Origin: Arthrobacter sp. SLBN-83
GTDB lineage: Bacteria > Actinomycetota > Actinomycetes > Actinomycetales > Micrococcaceae
DNA length: 64,000 nucleotides
NCBI RefSeq assembly: GCF_006715285.1
Contig: NZ_VFMX01000001.1
Span: 3,906,001 to 3,970,000 of the forward strand
Direction: 5' to 3'
A program made the position numbers and the translations under genes. Shown in pieces: positions 1 through 8,839 of the stretch. Each line of letters starts with the position of its first letter. The first letter of the stretch is position 1. Below the pieces are notes generated by a model. It was given only the letters and a program-made list of their open reading frames with translations. It was not told where the DNA came from and ran no database searches.

Positions 1-1
1 C

Positions 2-1129
2 GACTGGTGGATGAATTCCCCCGGCCACAAGGCCGCTATGCTCGATCCACGTGGCACGGATGCAGGCATCGGCTATGTCGTCCCGACCAGCGGACCCTAC
101 GCCGGCTGGCATCTGATGGTCTCCAACATGGCGGCCTACCCCACCACCACGACGGCGCCCACCGCACCATCGACCTCCCCGACAACGCAAACCCCACTGG
201 CAGTCAAAGCCGCAGCCATCAACGGTGCCTTGGGCCTGCCGGTATCCCCCGAGATCTACGGACTCAAGGACGGCGGCTCGTACCGCAACTACCAGTACGG
301 CGCTCTGATCTACTCCCCTGCCAGTGGAGCCCATGTTTCGACAGGCGCAATCCGGAACCTGTGGGCCAGCTACGGATTCGAAAACGGCATCCTGGGATAT
401 CCGGTCACCGACGAAGTCGGCGGAATCAAGGACGGCGGCGTCTACCAGAACTACCAGGGCGGAGCCGTCCTGTGGTCACCCGCCACCGGGGCGCACATCT
501 CCACCGGTGCCATCCGAAACGCCTGGGCCGCGACCGGTTTTGAAGCCGGCGCACTCGGCTACCCCATTTCGGAGATCTACGCGGTGGACGGTGGCAGCGC
601 CCAGAACTACCAGAACGGCGTTATCACCTACAGCGCCGCCACCGGTGCACGCGTCATCTCCGGTGAGATGCTGGCCCGGTACCGGGAAAACAGCGCGTAC
701 CTCGGGGTGGCCACCAGCGCCAAGACCGCCATCAGGGACGGCGGTTTCTACCAGAACTTCCAGCGTGGCGCCCTGCTGTACTCCCCCGCCACCGGCACCC
801 AGGTCTCCGTCGGCGGAGTCCGCACCATCTGGGCCGCCACCGGCTTCGAGAACGGCGTCCTCGGTTACCCGTCATCAGGCGAGATCCCCGCCAACGGCGG
901 CGTCTACCAGACTTACCAGGGCGGCTTCATCACCTGGCTGCCCAACTCAGGCGGCTACTTCGTCTTCGGCGGCATCAGCAGCCTGTACCGGGGCGCCGGC
1001 GGGCCAACCGGGCGGCTCGGTTTCCCGACCAGCGGCGAATACCCGACCGGGGCCAATGGCAACGTGGCACAGAACTTCCAGAACGGCGTCATCCGCTGGG
1101 GTCCCGCCGGAACCGGCATCACCTACTAG
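2..1129 (+). CDS. CAP-domain/LGFP-repeat cell-wall protein, 5' truncated by window
   Basis: The reading frame is open from the first bases, so the start lies outside the window. The first visible residues (DWWMNSPGH, then G-Y-V and GWHLMV) match the end of a CAP/SCP domain. A Thr/Pro-rich linker follows, then about six LGFP-type repeats from roughly residue 70 to the end, each with a (L)G(Y/F)P motif, a DGG(S/V/F)Y-N-Y/F core and an alternating YSPATGA(H)-type segment. LGFP repeats occur in exported actinobacterial proteins and are thought to anchor them to the cell wall or glycolipids. An extracellular, cell-surface role is inferred. Enzymatic function cannot be judged because the N-terminal part is missing. 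The codon use matches the neighbouring core genes. Confidence 0.88.
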   Translation, partial: DWWMNSPGHKAAMLDPRGTDAGIGYVVPTSGPYAGWHLMVSNMAAYPTTTTAPTAPSTSPTTQTPLAVKAAAINGALGLPVSPEIYGLKDGGSYRNYQYGALIYSPASGAHVSTGAIRNLWASYGFENGILGYPVTDEVGGIKDGGVYQNYQGGAVLWSPATGAHISTGAIRNAWAATGFEAGALGYPISEIYAVDGGSAQNYQNGVITYSAATGARVISGEMLARYRENSAYLGVATSAKTAIRDGGFYQNFQRGALLYSPATGTQVSVGGVRTIWAATGFENGVLGYPSSGEIPANGGVYQTYQGGFITWLPNSGGYFVFGGISSLYRGAGGPTGRLGFPTSGEYPTGANGNVAQNFQNGVIRWGPAGTGITY

Positions 1130-1310
1130 GAACCTGTAGGAACCTGCCAGCCCAGCACCCCTTCCTGCCACCGCGGGGAGGGGTGCCGGCGTTCCCGCGT
1201 GGGTACCGGGCGGCTGCTGCGTAAAACTGTCCGTGACAGGTGGAACCGGCTATTAGGCTTTCCATAGGCATGCCCGAGGTGCCTGTTACCCTGACCGAAA
1301 GCAGTGTCCG

Positions 1311-1937
1311 TTGGAAAACCGCATCACCCTCATGGCCGCGCTGGCCGGCATTGTCCTGACCGCATCAGCCTGCGCCCCCTCAAGCACGGCGCCCACGGCC
1401 GGCGCCACCAGCGCGTCCGCATCAGGGCCAACGCCCGCCGCCACCTCCACCTCCGTGGGCTGGGGACTGAATCCCAAGGGTGCAGCGGACCGGATCAAAG
1501 CTGCCGGCCTGCAGGTACTCACTGCCGAAGGCGCCGCCGAACACTTCCATGCCCACCTCGACGTTTTCACGGAGGGCAAGCCCGTGACCGTCCCGGCCGA
1601 CATCGGCTTCAGCTTCAACACTGCCGGCCAGCCCAACGGGATTTCCGCCCTGCACAGCCACGACGAAACCGGCGTCATCCACATCGAGGCACCCACCGCC
1701 GGGGCCACCTACACCCTCGGGCAGTTCCTCACCGAATGGGGTGTCCTGGACGGCACCGACAAGACCCCTGGAACGCCGCACTCAGGTATCGACGGGTGGA
1801 ACGTGGCGGTCAACGGCACCAAGCAGGATGGGAAAATCACCGACGTCGTCCTGAAAGCCCACGACGAAATTGTGCTGTTCCATGGCGCAGCCCCGAATCC
1901 TCTGCCTGCGTCCTTCACCTTCACCGGCGGCCTATAA
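1311..1937 (+). CDS. His-rich surface lipoprotein, conserved hypothetical
   Basis: This is a 208-residue protein with a short hydrophobic signal sequence ending in a lipobox (LTASAC, Cys21), so a membrane-anchored lipoprotein on the outer face. A Ser/Thr/Ala-rich linker (about 22-45) is followed by a compact domain with a cluster of histidines (HFHAHLDV near 80-87 and LHSHDETGVIHIE near 115-127) and then YTLGQFLTEWGV. The paired His motifs suggest metal binding, but no named enzymatic family was recognised. The start used is TTG at 1311, which gives a basic residue before the hydrophobic stretch; ATG at 1332 is the alternative and leaves a very short n-region. A strong hairpin follows the stop. 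Confidence 0.75.
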   Translation: MENRITLMAALAGIVLTASACAPSSTAPTAGATSASASGPTPAATSTSVGWGLNPKGAADRIKAAGLQVLTAEGAAEHFHAHLDVFTEGKPVTVPADIGFSFNTAGQPNGISALHSHDETGVIHIEAPTAGATYTLGQFLTEWGVLDGTDKTPGTPHSGIDGWNVAVNGTKQDGKITDVVLKAHDEIVLFHGAAPNPLPASFTFTGGL

Positions 1938-1939
1938 AA

Positions 1940-1973
1940 CGAAGCCCCGGACCAGCGGCGGTCCGGGGCTTCG
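1940..1973. terminator. Perfect 14-bp hairpin between convergent genes
   Basis: The arm at 1940-1953 (CGAAGCCCCGGACC) pairs perfectly with 1960-1973, with a 6-base loop. It lies just after the lipoprotein stop and just before the stop of the convergent minus-strand gene, so it can end transcription in both directions. No clear T-tract is present, as is common in high-GC actinobacteria. Confidence 0.8.
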
Positions 1974-1982
1974 CAACTCAAC

Positions 1983-2255
1983 TTACCGTTCGATGGTGAC
2001 GTTAAGATCCAGGTGAATGTTCTCGCTGGCGAGACGGTCCTGAAGGTACTGGGTAAGGCTCGCGTCGGTGGCTGTGTGCGGGCCCTTCGGGACGGCGCCG
2101 CGGAATACGGCCTGGGTGTTCGTCGAGCGGAGCACGTCCAGTGGCGTTGACCGGAGGTGTCCGTCGGTCAGGCGTTCGATGTCGGTGCGGAAAGTGCGCC
2201 GGTGGTTGTCGCGCACGGAGGCGTGCATGGTGAAGGGAATGAAAGCTACGGGCAA
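1983..2255 (-). CDS. Small tautomerase-like protein
   Basis: This is a 90-residue protein. The start is set at a TTG codon at 2255 because GAAAGGA lies five bases upstream and because it puts Pro directly after the initiator Met (MPVAFIPF...). An N-terminal catalytic proline is the hallmark of the 4-oxalocrotonate tautomerase superfamily. The length, the early beta-strand (VAFIPFTM) and a later (A)VFRGAVPKG segment fit that fold loosely. No specific substrate can be named. An upstream extension exists in the same frame but lacks a ribosome site. The assignment rests on the start choice and overall shape, so it is tentative; the alternative is an unrelated small hypothetical protein. Confidence 0.5.
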   Translation of the reverse strand: MPVAFIPFTMHASVRDNHRRTFRTDIERLTDGHLRSTPLDVLRSTNTQAVFRGAVPKGPHTATDASLTQYLQDRLASENIHLDLNVTIER

Positions 2256-2491
2256 GGGGGTCCTTTCGAGCGAGGCAGCCAGCGGTCGGCGCCTCGCTAA
2301 GTACAAGGCCGAAACCGCCCCTTCTATTCCTTCCCAGCCGTAAGGACGGAAACCCCTTGGCCTCCCCTCCCTCAAGAAGCACGATCAGGTGGAGGTGGAG
2401 GGGCACTAAGCCCCTAGCCCGGGCACATGAGGGGACCTAGTCTTTATACCGCCCTACCACTGTCCATGCTGCGTCCTTGAAGGAGGCGATG

Positions 2492-2841
2492 GTGAGTCTG
2501 CTCGAGCAGGTCCAGGTCGGCATGTCGGTCATCGATGCCCGGGGCGAGGACCTGGGCCGGGTCGAGTTCATTCGGGCCCCCGACCCGAAGGCGGCAGCTT
2601 TCGAAGAGCGGGTGGCCTCGATCCATGGGCTGATCACCCTCGGGGTGGGATCAATCGTAGGGTCGAGCCGAAAGTACCGCCGGAGATGGCCCTCAAACTC
2701 TTCCGTCAGGGGTACCTCAAGGTTGAGGCTCCGCACTTCTGGGCCGAGAACTACTACGCCGCCGCTGATGCGATCGCCCGCATCGAAGGCCGCACGGTCT
2801 ACCTCTCGCTGGACCGACAGGGCCTTGACGCCCAGCAGTGA
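2492..2841 (+). pseudogene. PRC-barrel-like (DUF2171-type) protein, frameshifted
   Basis: The first part (SLLEQVQVGMSVIDARGEDLGRVEFIR) reads in one frame from a GTG at 2492 with AAGGAGG five bases upstream. The continuation (VEPKVPPEMALKLFRQGYL, then a segment ending YLSLDRQGLDAQQ and a stop at 2839-2841) reads in another frame. The switch lies at about 2640-2660. Together they give a protein of about 116 residues of the type in which a PRC-barrel-like N-terminus is followed by a short C-terminal domain, common in Arthrobacter genomes. A single-base indel explains the break; whether it is real or a read error cannot be seen here. The downstream frame keeps convincing coding character to its natural stop, so decay, if real, is recent. 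Confidence 0.65.
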
Positions 2842-2950
2842 GCGGCCCTGGAGTAGGTGCATCTTCTCCAGCTATTGGGAACACCATCGGCATCCGAACC
2901 GGGTCTTCGCCTAATTAGGCGGGAATTACCGGCCAATGTAAGGGTGGAGT

Positions 2951-3688
2951 ATGAATGCCGATGTGAATTTCTATTTCGACCCGGTCTGCCCGTTCGCCTG
3001 GATGACGAGCAAGTGGGTGCGGCAGGTGCAGGCGCAGCGCGACTATACAGTGGACTGGCGGTTTATCTCGTTGCGTCTGGTCAACTCCAACGTTGACTAC
3101 GACGCGCATTTCCCGCCTGAGTACGAGGCCGGACACATGGCCGGGCTCCGGCTCCTGCGGGTGGCCGCCCGGGCGCGTGCGGAGCATGGTCGCAAGTCGA
3201 TTTCAGGGCTCTATGCCGCGTTCGGCAAACATATCTTCGAAACTGCCCCAGCTTCAGTGGGCCCGCACAGCGAGGCTGAAGTCCGGGAGCGGCGTGGGAC
3301 GCGCGAGTTCGTCGAGCCGATCCTTGCCGAGGCTGGCTTACCCTTGGCGCTGGCGGAAGCTCTCGACGACGAGTCGTGGGACCGCGAGATCCGTCAGGAG
3401 ACGGATGAGGCGCTGGGGTTGACCGGTAAGGATGTCGGGACGCCGATCATTCATTTTGAGCCTCCAGCCGGCGTGGCATTCTTCGGTCCGGTGATCAGCC
3501 GGCTCCCGGACGAAGATTCGGCCGCCGAGCTGTGGGACCACGTGGTCGGTCTGGCACGCTTCCCTGGTTTTGCCGAACTCAAGCGGAGCCTGCGCGAGCA
3601 GCCACAGCTTCCTGCCCTCGGATACACGCCCGGAACGGTCGGCAAGCAAGAGGACTGGCACGGCGGCAGCCGGCGGCAGAAAAAATAA
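2951..3688 (+). CDS. DsbA-fold protein of the mycothiol-dependent nitroreductase (Rv2466c) family
   Basis: This 245-residue cytosolic thioredoxin-fold protein opens with NADVNFYFDPVCPFAW, the position of the CPWC active site in Mycobacterium tuberculosis Rv2466c. Here the motif is C-P-F-A: the first cysteine is kept and the second replaced by Ala. The rest follows the family, with a helical insert and a distal cis-Pro region near DVGTPIIHF. Family members use mycothiol as reductant. With only one cysteine this one could work by a monothiol mechanism or bind mycothiol adducts (inference). GGGTGGAG lies upstream of the ATG. The downstream SRPBCC gene starts 20 bases after the stop, so the two are probably co-transcribed. 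Confidence 0.8.
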   Translation: MNADVNFYFDPVCPFAWMTSKWVRQVQAQRDYTVDWRFISLRLVNSNVDYDAHFPPEYEAGHMAGLRLLRVAARARAEHGRKSISGLYAAFGKHIFETAPASVGPHSEAEVRERRGTREFVEPILAEAGLPLALAEALDDESWDREIRQETDEALGLTGKDVGTPIIHFEPPAGVAFFGPVISRLPDEDSAAELWDHVVGLARFPGFAELKRSLREQPQLPALGYTPGTVGKQEDWHGGSRRQKK

Positions 3689-3708
3689 GCGTCTGTAAGG
3701 ATGGATGC

Positions 3709-4209
3709 ATGAATACGGCAAGCACGCGCCATCACCAGGAGTCCGTTACAGTGCAGGCTCCCGCCACGACGTTGTACGACCTGGTTTCCGACATTAGCCG
3801 CACGGGCGAGTGGAGCCCGGTCTGTACTTCGTGCTGGTGGGACGACGAGGCCAGCGCAGGACAGGTCGGTGCCTGGTTCACCGGGCGTAATGAGCTCCCG
3901 CACCGGATCTGGGAAACCCGGTCCCAGGTGGTCGCTGCCGAGCCTGGCCGGGAGTTCGCCTGGGCAGTGGGTGATAGCTATGTCCGCTGGGGCTTCACCC
4001 TGGCCCCGGCGGAATCAGGGACGACGCTGACCGAGTCCTGGCACTTCCTGCCAGCAGGAATCGCCATGTTCGAGGAGAGGTTCGGCGACAGAGCGTCCGC
4101 TGAGATCGCCGACCGTACCCAGCAAGCACTTGAGGGCATCCCGAAAACGCTCGCCGCCATCAAGCGGATCGCCGAGCACATGGCGGCGAGTGATGCGACT
4201 CGGTCCTGA
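3709..4209 (+). CDS. SRPBCC (polyketide cyclase/START-like) family protein
   Basis: This is a 166-residue protein starting at ATG 3709, with TAAGGA seven bases upstream. It has the order seen in SRPBCC proteins: an N-terminal strand with V-T-V-Q-A-P-A-T-T-LYDLVSDISRTGEWSP, a central sheet (WETRSQVVAAEPGREFAWAV...WGFTLAP), then TLTESWHF and a long C-terminal helix. The fold forms a hydrophobic ligand cavity; the ligand is unknown. The gene follows the DsbA-fold gene closely on the same strand. A role in detoxification or lipid/aromatic ligand binding is only inference. Confidence 0.85.
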   Translation: MNTASTRHHQESVTVQAPATTLYDLVSDISRTGEWSPVCTSCWWDDEASAGQVGAWFTGRNELPHRIWETRSQVVAAEPGREFAWAVGDSYVRWGFTLAPAESGTTLTESWHFLPAGIAMFEERFGDRASAEIADRTQQALEGIPKTLAAIKRIAEHMAASDATRS

Positions 4210-4324
4210 CCAGCCCGCTGACGGCCTTACAGCGCCTCATGCGCGGGCCTTTCAAGATTCTCCTGAGTCCGGCAAGGACGAGGCCGGAGCCTGACAGCGC
4301 CGGACCTCCCCTGCCGGCGTGATC

Positions 4325-5257
4325 TTATTTGTTGACCTCGGGATTGACTTCCGCCTTGTCGATGGAACCGGTACCGGTGCCCCAGGCGTCGAGGATCTTC
4401 TTGTATGAGCCGTCCTTGATGAGCTTGTTCATCGCCTGCGCGACAGCGTCTGCCAACGGCAGGTCGTCCTTGGCGACGGCGATACCGACCGGGGAAGCAC
4501 CGTATACATCGCCCAACGTCTGCAGCTTGCCGTCGGACTGGGCGATGGCGTACGCCGTCGTGATCGACCCTGCTGCCATTGACTCCACGCCACCGGTAAC
4601 GAGGCGGGTGGCTACGTCGGTTTGGTTCTTCAATGAAACGACTTGGATAGGGGGCTTTCCTGCCGCCACGCACTTGGCGCTGCGGCCGGAAATATCCGGG
4701 TCTTCCTGGAAGGTGCCTGTCTGGACACTCACAGGCTTACCGCACAAGTCGTCAAGGTTGACGTTCTTTGGGTTGCCTTTTTGGGTCGCCCACTGGGTGC
4801 CGGCCTGGAAGTAGCTGACGAAGTTTGCAGCCTTGCTGCGTTCTTTTGTGATGAAGAAGGAGGAGACGCCAAGATCGTATTTCGGGCCGAGTGCGGGAAG
4901 TATGCCGTCGAAGCCTGAGGTCTGTACCTCCACCTTCAGGCCCAGGGTCGCACCGATGGCTTTCGCGATGTCGATGTCATAGCCCACTGCTGTCTGTCCG
5001 TCGGAGGCCGCAAGGAATTCCGCAGGGGCGTAGGTGGTATCCGAACCGACCACCAGTGTTCCCTTGCTCTTGATTTTGTCCGGCACCAGCGCTGCCAGGG
5101 CATCGTCCTTCGACACACTTGCCGGGTCGAAGGTGGTCGCGCCGGAGGGCTGGTTGGTGCTGCCTGACTCGGATGCGGAGGTACATCCCGTGAGCACGAT
5201 CAGACTGGCGGCGACGATGGCCGTGGCCTTAGTGGTCTTCAATTTCTTCATATCCAT
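4325..5257 (-). CDS. ABC transporter substrate-binding lipoprotein, polar amino-acid type
   Basis: This is a 310-residue lipoprotein: Lys-rich n-region, hydrophobic core and lipobox LTGC (Cys25). The mature part is a family-3 periplasmic-type binding domain (PF00497-like) with the usual order: GTLVVGSDTTYAPAEF near the N-terminus, GYDIDIAKAIG, the hinge region DLGVSSFFITKERSKAANFVSY, then GTFQEDPDI and an ITTAYAI segment. It probably captures an amino acid or related small cation/zwitterion outside the cell. The permease and ATPase genes are not in the neighbourhood. It lies 100 bases downstream of the M20 amidohydrolase on the same strand, which suggests that its ligand is that enzyme's substrate or product (inference). 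Confidence 0.88.
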   Translation of the reverse strand: MDMKKLKTTKATAIVAASLIVLTGCTSASESGSTNQPSGATTFDPASVSKDDALAALVPDKIKSKGTLVVGSDTTYAPAEFLAASDGQTAVGYDIDIAKAIGATLGLKVEVQTSGFDGILPALGPKYDLGVSSFFITKERSKAANFVSYFQAGTQWATQKGNPKNVNLDDLCGKPVSVQTGTFQEDPDISGRSAKCVAAGKPPIQVVSLKNQTDVATRLVTGGVESMAAGSITTAYAIAQSDGKLQTLGDVYGASPVGIAVAKDDLPLADAVAQAMNKLIKDGSYKKILDAWGTGTGSIDKAEVNPEVNK

Positions 5258-5357
5258 GGCTTAGCTACCTTTATCTCTGCGAACTATGGAAACTGCGGAC
5301 AGGTGGGAACCGGGTCACCGGGAGACCTTTACGGTCAACAGCCCCATGAAGCTGCCC

Positions 5358-6602
5358 CTAAGCTCCTTGGTTGATGCGACGGATGGCCACTTCCGCCAGC
5401 CACGAGGCTGCGTCAGGGAGCACGGCGTCGTCAAAGAGTGCCAGCGGGGAGTGGTTGGATCCTGCAGTGGCGGGATCCTCGTGGGCGCAGGCGCTCAGGA
5501 ACAGGAAGGCGCTGGGCACCTCGTTGGCGACGAAGGAGAAATCCTCGGCACCGGGCATCGGATTCGCCATGGCCCGGTAACGGTCTTCACCAAACAAGTC
5601 CACAATGGTCCGACGGGCGAGCTCGTACTCATCCGGCGCGTTCACCGTGGCGGGGTACAGCTCCTGGTAGTCGACGGAGGCCTGCAACCCGTGGGCGGCA
5701 GCAATCCCCTCGATCAGGCGGACGCTTCTTTCCTTGATGCTCGCACGCGATGACGCGCTGAAACTCCGGACGGTGGCCTCAAACACCGCGTGGTCGGGAA
5801 TGATGTTTTCCCTTGTCCCGCCAGCAATCTTCCCGACCGTAAGGACGACCGGATCGAACACGTCGAAGGCCCTTGTCACCATGGTTTGAAGTGCTGTCAC
5901 TGCCTCGCATAGGGCCGGGATCGGATCGTTGGCCTCATGAGGCTGGGAGCCGTGGCCTCCTGCCCCTGTGAAACGGACAGACAGGTCATCGACGGCGGCC
6001 ATCTGCGCTCCGGGGCGCCCGAACCAGGTGCCCTGCGGTTGGCTCGCGGAGAAGACGTGCAAGCCGAAAGCAGCATCTGCCCGCCGGCCCGCCGCCGTCA
6101 ATACACCTTCTTCAATCATGGGCCTGGCGCCGCCGGGTCCTTCTTCACCTGGCTGGAACATAAAGACGACGTCGCCGGCCAGCTCCGCCATGAGCGAGTG
6201 CAGAATCCGGGCAGCGCCCAGCAGCCCTGCCACATGCATGTCGTGGCCACACGCGTGCATCAGCCCAGGATGAGCTGATTTGTAGGGCAGATCGTTGTCT
6301 TCCGCGACCGGAAGGGCGTCCATATCCGCACGCAACAAGACGACAGGCTTGGGCCCGTTGACCGGGCGGCTCTCTCCGCGCAGGACGGCTGTGATGGAAG
6401 AAAGCTTCTTGCCGGTGGTGATTTCGAGCCCCAGGCCGTCGAGCTCGGCCAGCACCCTTTGCTGGGTAAGCGGAAGGTCGTTGCCCAATTCCGGGATGCG
6501 GTGCAGCTCGCGTCGAAAGCTGGACAGGTCACCTGCAATCCGTGAAGCCATTTCCTGTGCGCGGGATGTTGAGCGGGTTTCAGAGACGGTCAAAGCAACC
6601 AA
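5358..6602 (-). CDS. M20-family metallo-amidohydrolase
   Basis: This 414-residue zinc-dependent amidohydrolase is of the M20D (hippurate hydrolase/IAA-amino-acid hydrolase) type. RRELHRIPELG opens the domain; VLLRADMDALP and MHACGHDMHVAGLLG supply metal ligands; FMFQPGEEGPGGA carries the catalytic Glu pair; the dimerisation lid (around 185-300) and the C-terminal GAEDFSF motif are present. It should cleave an N-acyl amino acid or similar amide in the cytoplasm. The start at 6602 is TTG and is not backed by a good ribosome site; ATG at 6551 is an alternative. It is divergent from the Lrp-type regulator, which probably controls it, and lies upstream of the binding-protein gene in a likely operon. 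Confidence 0.9.
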   Translation of the reverse strand: MVALTVSETRSTSRAQEMASRIAGDLSSFRRELHRIPELGNDLPLTQQRVLAELDGLGLEITTGKKLSSITAVLRGESRPVNGPKPVVLLRADMDALPVAEDNDLPYKSAHPGLMHACGHDMHVAGLLGAARILHSLMAELAGDVVFMFQPGEEGPGGARPMIEEGVLTAAGRRADAAFGLHVFSASQPQGTWFGRPGAQMAAVDDLSVRFTGAGGHGSQPHEANDPIPALCEAVTALQTMVTRAFDVFDPVVLTVGKIAGGTRENIIPDHAVFEATVRSFSASSRASIKERSVRLIEGIAAAHGLQASVDYQELYPATVNAPDEYELARRTIVDLFGEDRYRAMANPMPGAEDFSFVANEVPSAFLFLSACAHEDPATAGSNHSPLALFDDAVLPDAASWLAEVAIRRINQGA

Positions 6603-6704
6603 ACTTTCAGTGGTTCAGGGTCGTTCGACGGCGGTCCCCGCGTTCCGGTGGACAGGAAACGGGTAAGCCGGCGGGGGCTTCGTTAAATATGTGACACTTG
6701 GTGC

Positions 6705-7766
6705 ATGCAGCGGCCAGAATTGGAAGAATCCGACATTGCTCAGCCTGATTTGCAGGATTCGGCCGGCATGGATGAGCTGGACCTCGCCCTGGTGAATGCA
6801 CTTCAGTTACAGCCGCGGGCGAGTTGGGTCGATCTTGCACGGCCGCTGGGCAGCACCGCGACCACGCTGGCACGTCGTTGGGACCGGTTGTCGTCTGCAG
6901 GCCTCGCCTGGGTAACTGCCTCGTTCGGCCGGGAATTCAGCCGCAGCCGGTGCATCGCCTATGTCATGATCCGCTCCGATCCGCGGGAACGATCACATGT
7001 GGTGGCGGAACTGGCACGGTGCCCGGAAGCGGCCACTATTGAGGTGGCCACGGGAGGCCACGACATCAACTGCGACGTGCTGACCCGCGACCTCAGGGAA
7101 CTGGACCGCTTCCTCACGGGCAAGGTCTACGGAGTACAGGGCATCACTTCCGTCTCCGTCCTATTGACGACGTCGTTGTACCTGGAGGGCAGCCGGTGGA
7201 GGCTGCGGTCCCTGGACCAGGGGCAGCTTAGCGTGCTGGCAAAGGGCACGATGTCCCTCCCCCGGGGCCAGCACGCCATCGATCTTGACGGGTTGGATCG
7301 ATCTTTGCTGGAACACTTGGCTCACGATGGACGGCTAAGCTGGGCCGAGCTGTCGGGGTTGACCGGAACAAGTACGGCGACCGCCAGACGTCGCGTGGGC
7401 AGGCTCATGTCCTCCGGGATCGTCGCATTCCGCTGTGAAATAGCCCACCCCCTGGCGGGATGGCCGATCCAGGCGTCGCTGCTGGCGCAGGCCCCCGCCG
7501 CGGACCTTGACCGCATCTGCCAGGGGCTGGCCGCCTGGCCGGAGTGCCGCTTCGTTGCCGCTGTGACCGGGGCGGCCAACATCTACTCCACCTTCTGGGT
7601 GCGTGACCTCGGAGAGCTGCAACGGCTGGAGGCAAGGACGAGCAACAGCTTTCCCTCCCTGACGGTGCTGGACAGGATGGTCGCGCTGAGCACGCCCAAG
7701 CGGATGGGGCACCTGAGCGACGCCGAGGGGCGGCGGGTGGGAACGGTTCCCATATCTCCATGGTGA
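6705..7766 (+). CDS. Double-headed Lrp/AsnC family transcriptional regulator
   Basis: This 353-residue protein contains two successive Lrp/AsnC-like units. Each begins with a winged helix-turn-helix: MDELDLALVNALQLQPRASW... near residue 23 and LDGLDRSLLEHLAHDGRLSW... near 190. Each is followed by an RAM-like alpha/beta segment. This fused arrangement is common in actinobacteria. Such proteins sense amino acids or related metabolites and bind DNA as oligomers. It is transcribed away from the M20 amidohydrolase/binding-protein pair with about 100 bases between, so local control of that pair is likely (inference). No clear Shine-Dalgarno sequence lies before the ATG. Confidence 0.88.
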   Translation: MQRPELEESDIAQPDLQDSAGMDELDLALVNALQLQPRASWVDLARPLGSTATTLARRWDRLSSAGLAWVTASFGREFSRSRCIAYVMIRSDPRERSHVVAELARCPEAATIEVATGGHDINCDVLTRDLRELDRFLTGKVYGVQGITSVSVLLTTSLYLEGSRWRLRSLDQGQLSVLAKGTMSLPRGQHAIDLDGLDRSLLEHLAHDGRLSWAELSGLTGTSTATARRRVGRLMSSGIVAFRCEIAHPLAGWPIQASLLAQAPAADLDRICQGLAAWPECRFVAAVTGAANIYSTFWVRDLGELQRLEARTSNSFPSLTVLDRMVALSTPKRMGHLSDAEGRRVGTVPISPW

Positions 7767-7805
7767 CCTTCACCCGCAAGGGCACGGCCTCCCCGGTGGG
7801 AAGGG

Positions 7806-8691
7806 CTAGCGGTTGATCATGTGTCCTTCGGCGTCGAGGTAGTCCCGCCAGGAACGTTTGGGCGTCCAACCCAGCATTCGTTGGGCTTTCGCACTGGAAA
7901 TGCCCGAAGCGTCGGTGCGGTCAAGGCCGCGCAATTCGATCTTGTCACCGTAGTACTTGTTCAGGATCTCGGCGAAGTCGTAACCGCCCACATTATCCGG
8001 GGAAGCAATGTAAAAGACCTCGTGTCCGGGCAGGTCCGACTCGGTGGCCAACACGATGGCGTCGGCGAGGTCGTAGACGTCGACGTAGCTCCATAGATTG
8101 GGGCTGAGGACGGACGCATCCCGGACCTGCGGTCCGAGGTTTGTCTCGTAGTTGCCCTCGAACTGCACCCAGCTGGGCCGAAGGGAGATGCACCGGATGT
8201 CAGAGCGGGCGATTGCAGCGTCCATGAGCTGCTCGCCGAAGTGCTTGGAAAGAGCGTAAGGGTCCTGCGGGTGGATCGGGTGCTCCTCGTCAACGGGTGC
8301 GTACTCAGGGAGGAAATCGCGCTCGGGAAAGAAGAACCCGGGGACAGTCTCACTCGAGATGTAGACGAACCGCTTTACGCCAAATCGGATGGCGGCCTCA
8401 AGAACATTGAAGGTCGCCATGAGATTGGTCTGGAATACGACGTGGGGCGGATGACCTGTGGGTTCCGGGATTGCCGCAATGTGGACGACCGCATCCACTC
8501 CCCGGACGACGGAGTAGGCTTCCCCTGCGTCGGTGAGATCGGCCGTCATGTACTTTGGCGCACCCTCGGGCTTGCGCTCGAAGCCGGGACGCGTGAGGTC
8601 GGTGGTGAGCACCTCCATGCCCGGCATCGATCATTGCCTGGGTAGCGGCCCGACCGACCTTTCCATGGGCACCAGTGATGAGGACCTTCAT
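7806..8691 (-). pseudogene. NAD-dependent epimerase/dehydratase (uronate dehydrogenase-like), frameshifted
   Basis: The start is ATG 8691 with AGGAGAC just upstream, encoding MKVLITGAHGKVGRAATQAM (nucleotide-binding GxxGxxG). At about 8618-8625 the frame shifts: the sequence reads GCCGGG-C-ATGGAGGTG, and removing one C joins IDAG directly to MEVLTTDLTRPGF. The rest is intact to the stop at 7806: VVHIAAIP, the SSE(T)VPG segment, the catalytic YALSKHFGEQ (Tyr-x-x-x-Lys) and a full C-terminal domain. The repaired protein is about 294 residues, normal for extended SDRs acting on sugar acids. Substrate is unknown. It is in line with the amidohydrolase relic upstream on the same strand. Confidence 0.75.
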
Positions 8692-8839
8692 GATGTCTCC
8701 TAGGTGGTATTGCTGCGCTGATACAGGGTGAGTACGTAGCCGGAGGCTTCAGGGGGCGCCATTGCCGGCCCCACAAAAAAGTCCCACTGGCACCGTATTA
8801 GTTTATTCCTTGAACTATATGCAGGGGAAAGAGTCGAGG

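Noticed and set aside
2640..2660. Programmed ribosomal frameshift in the PRC-barrel-like gene
   Set aside because: No slippery heptamer or following pseudoknot is apparent; a simple indel explains it.
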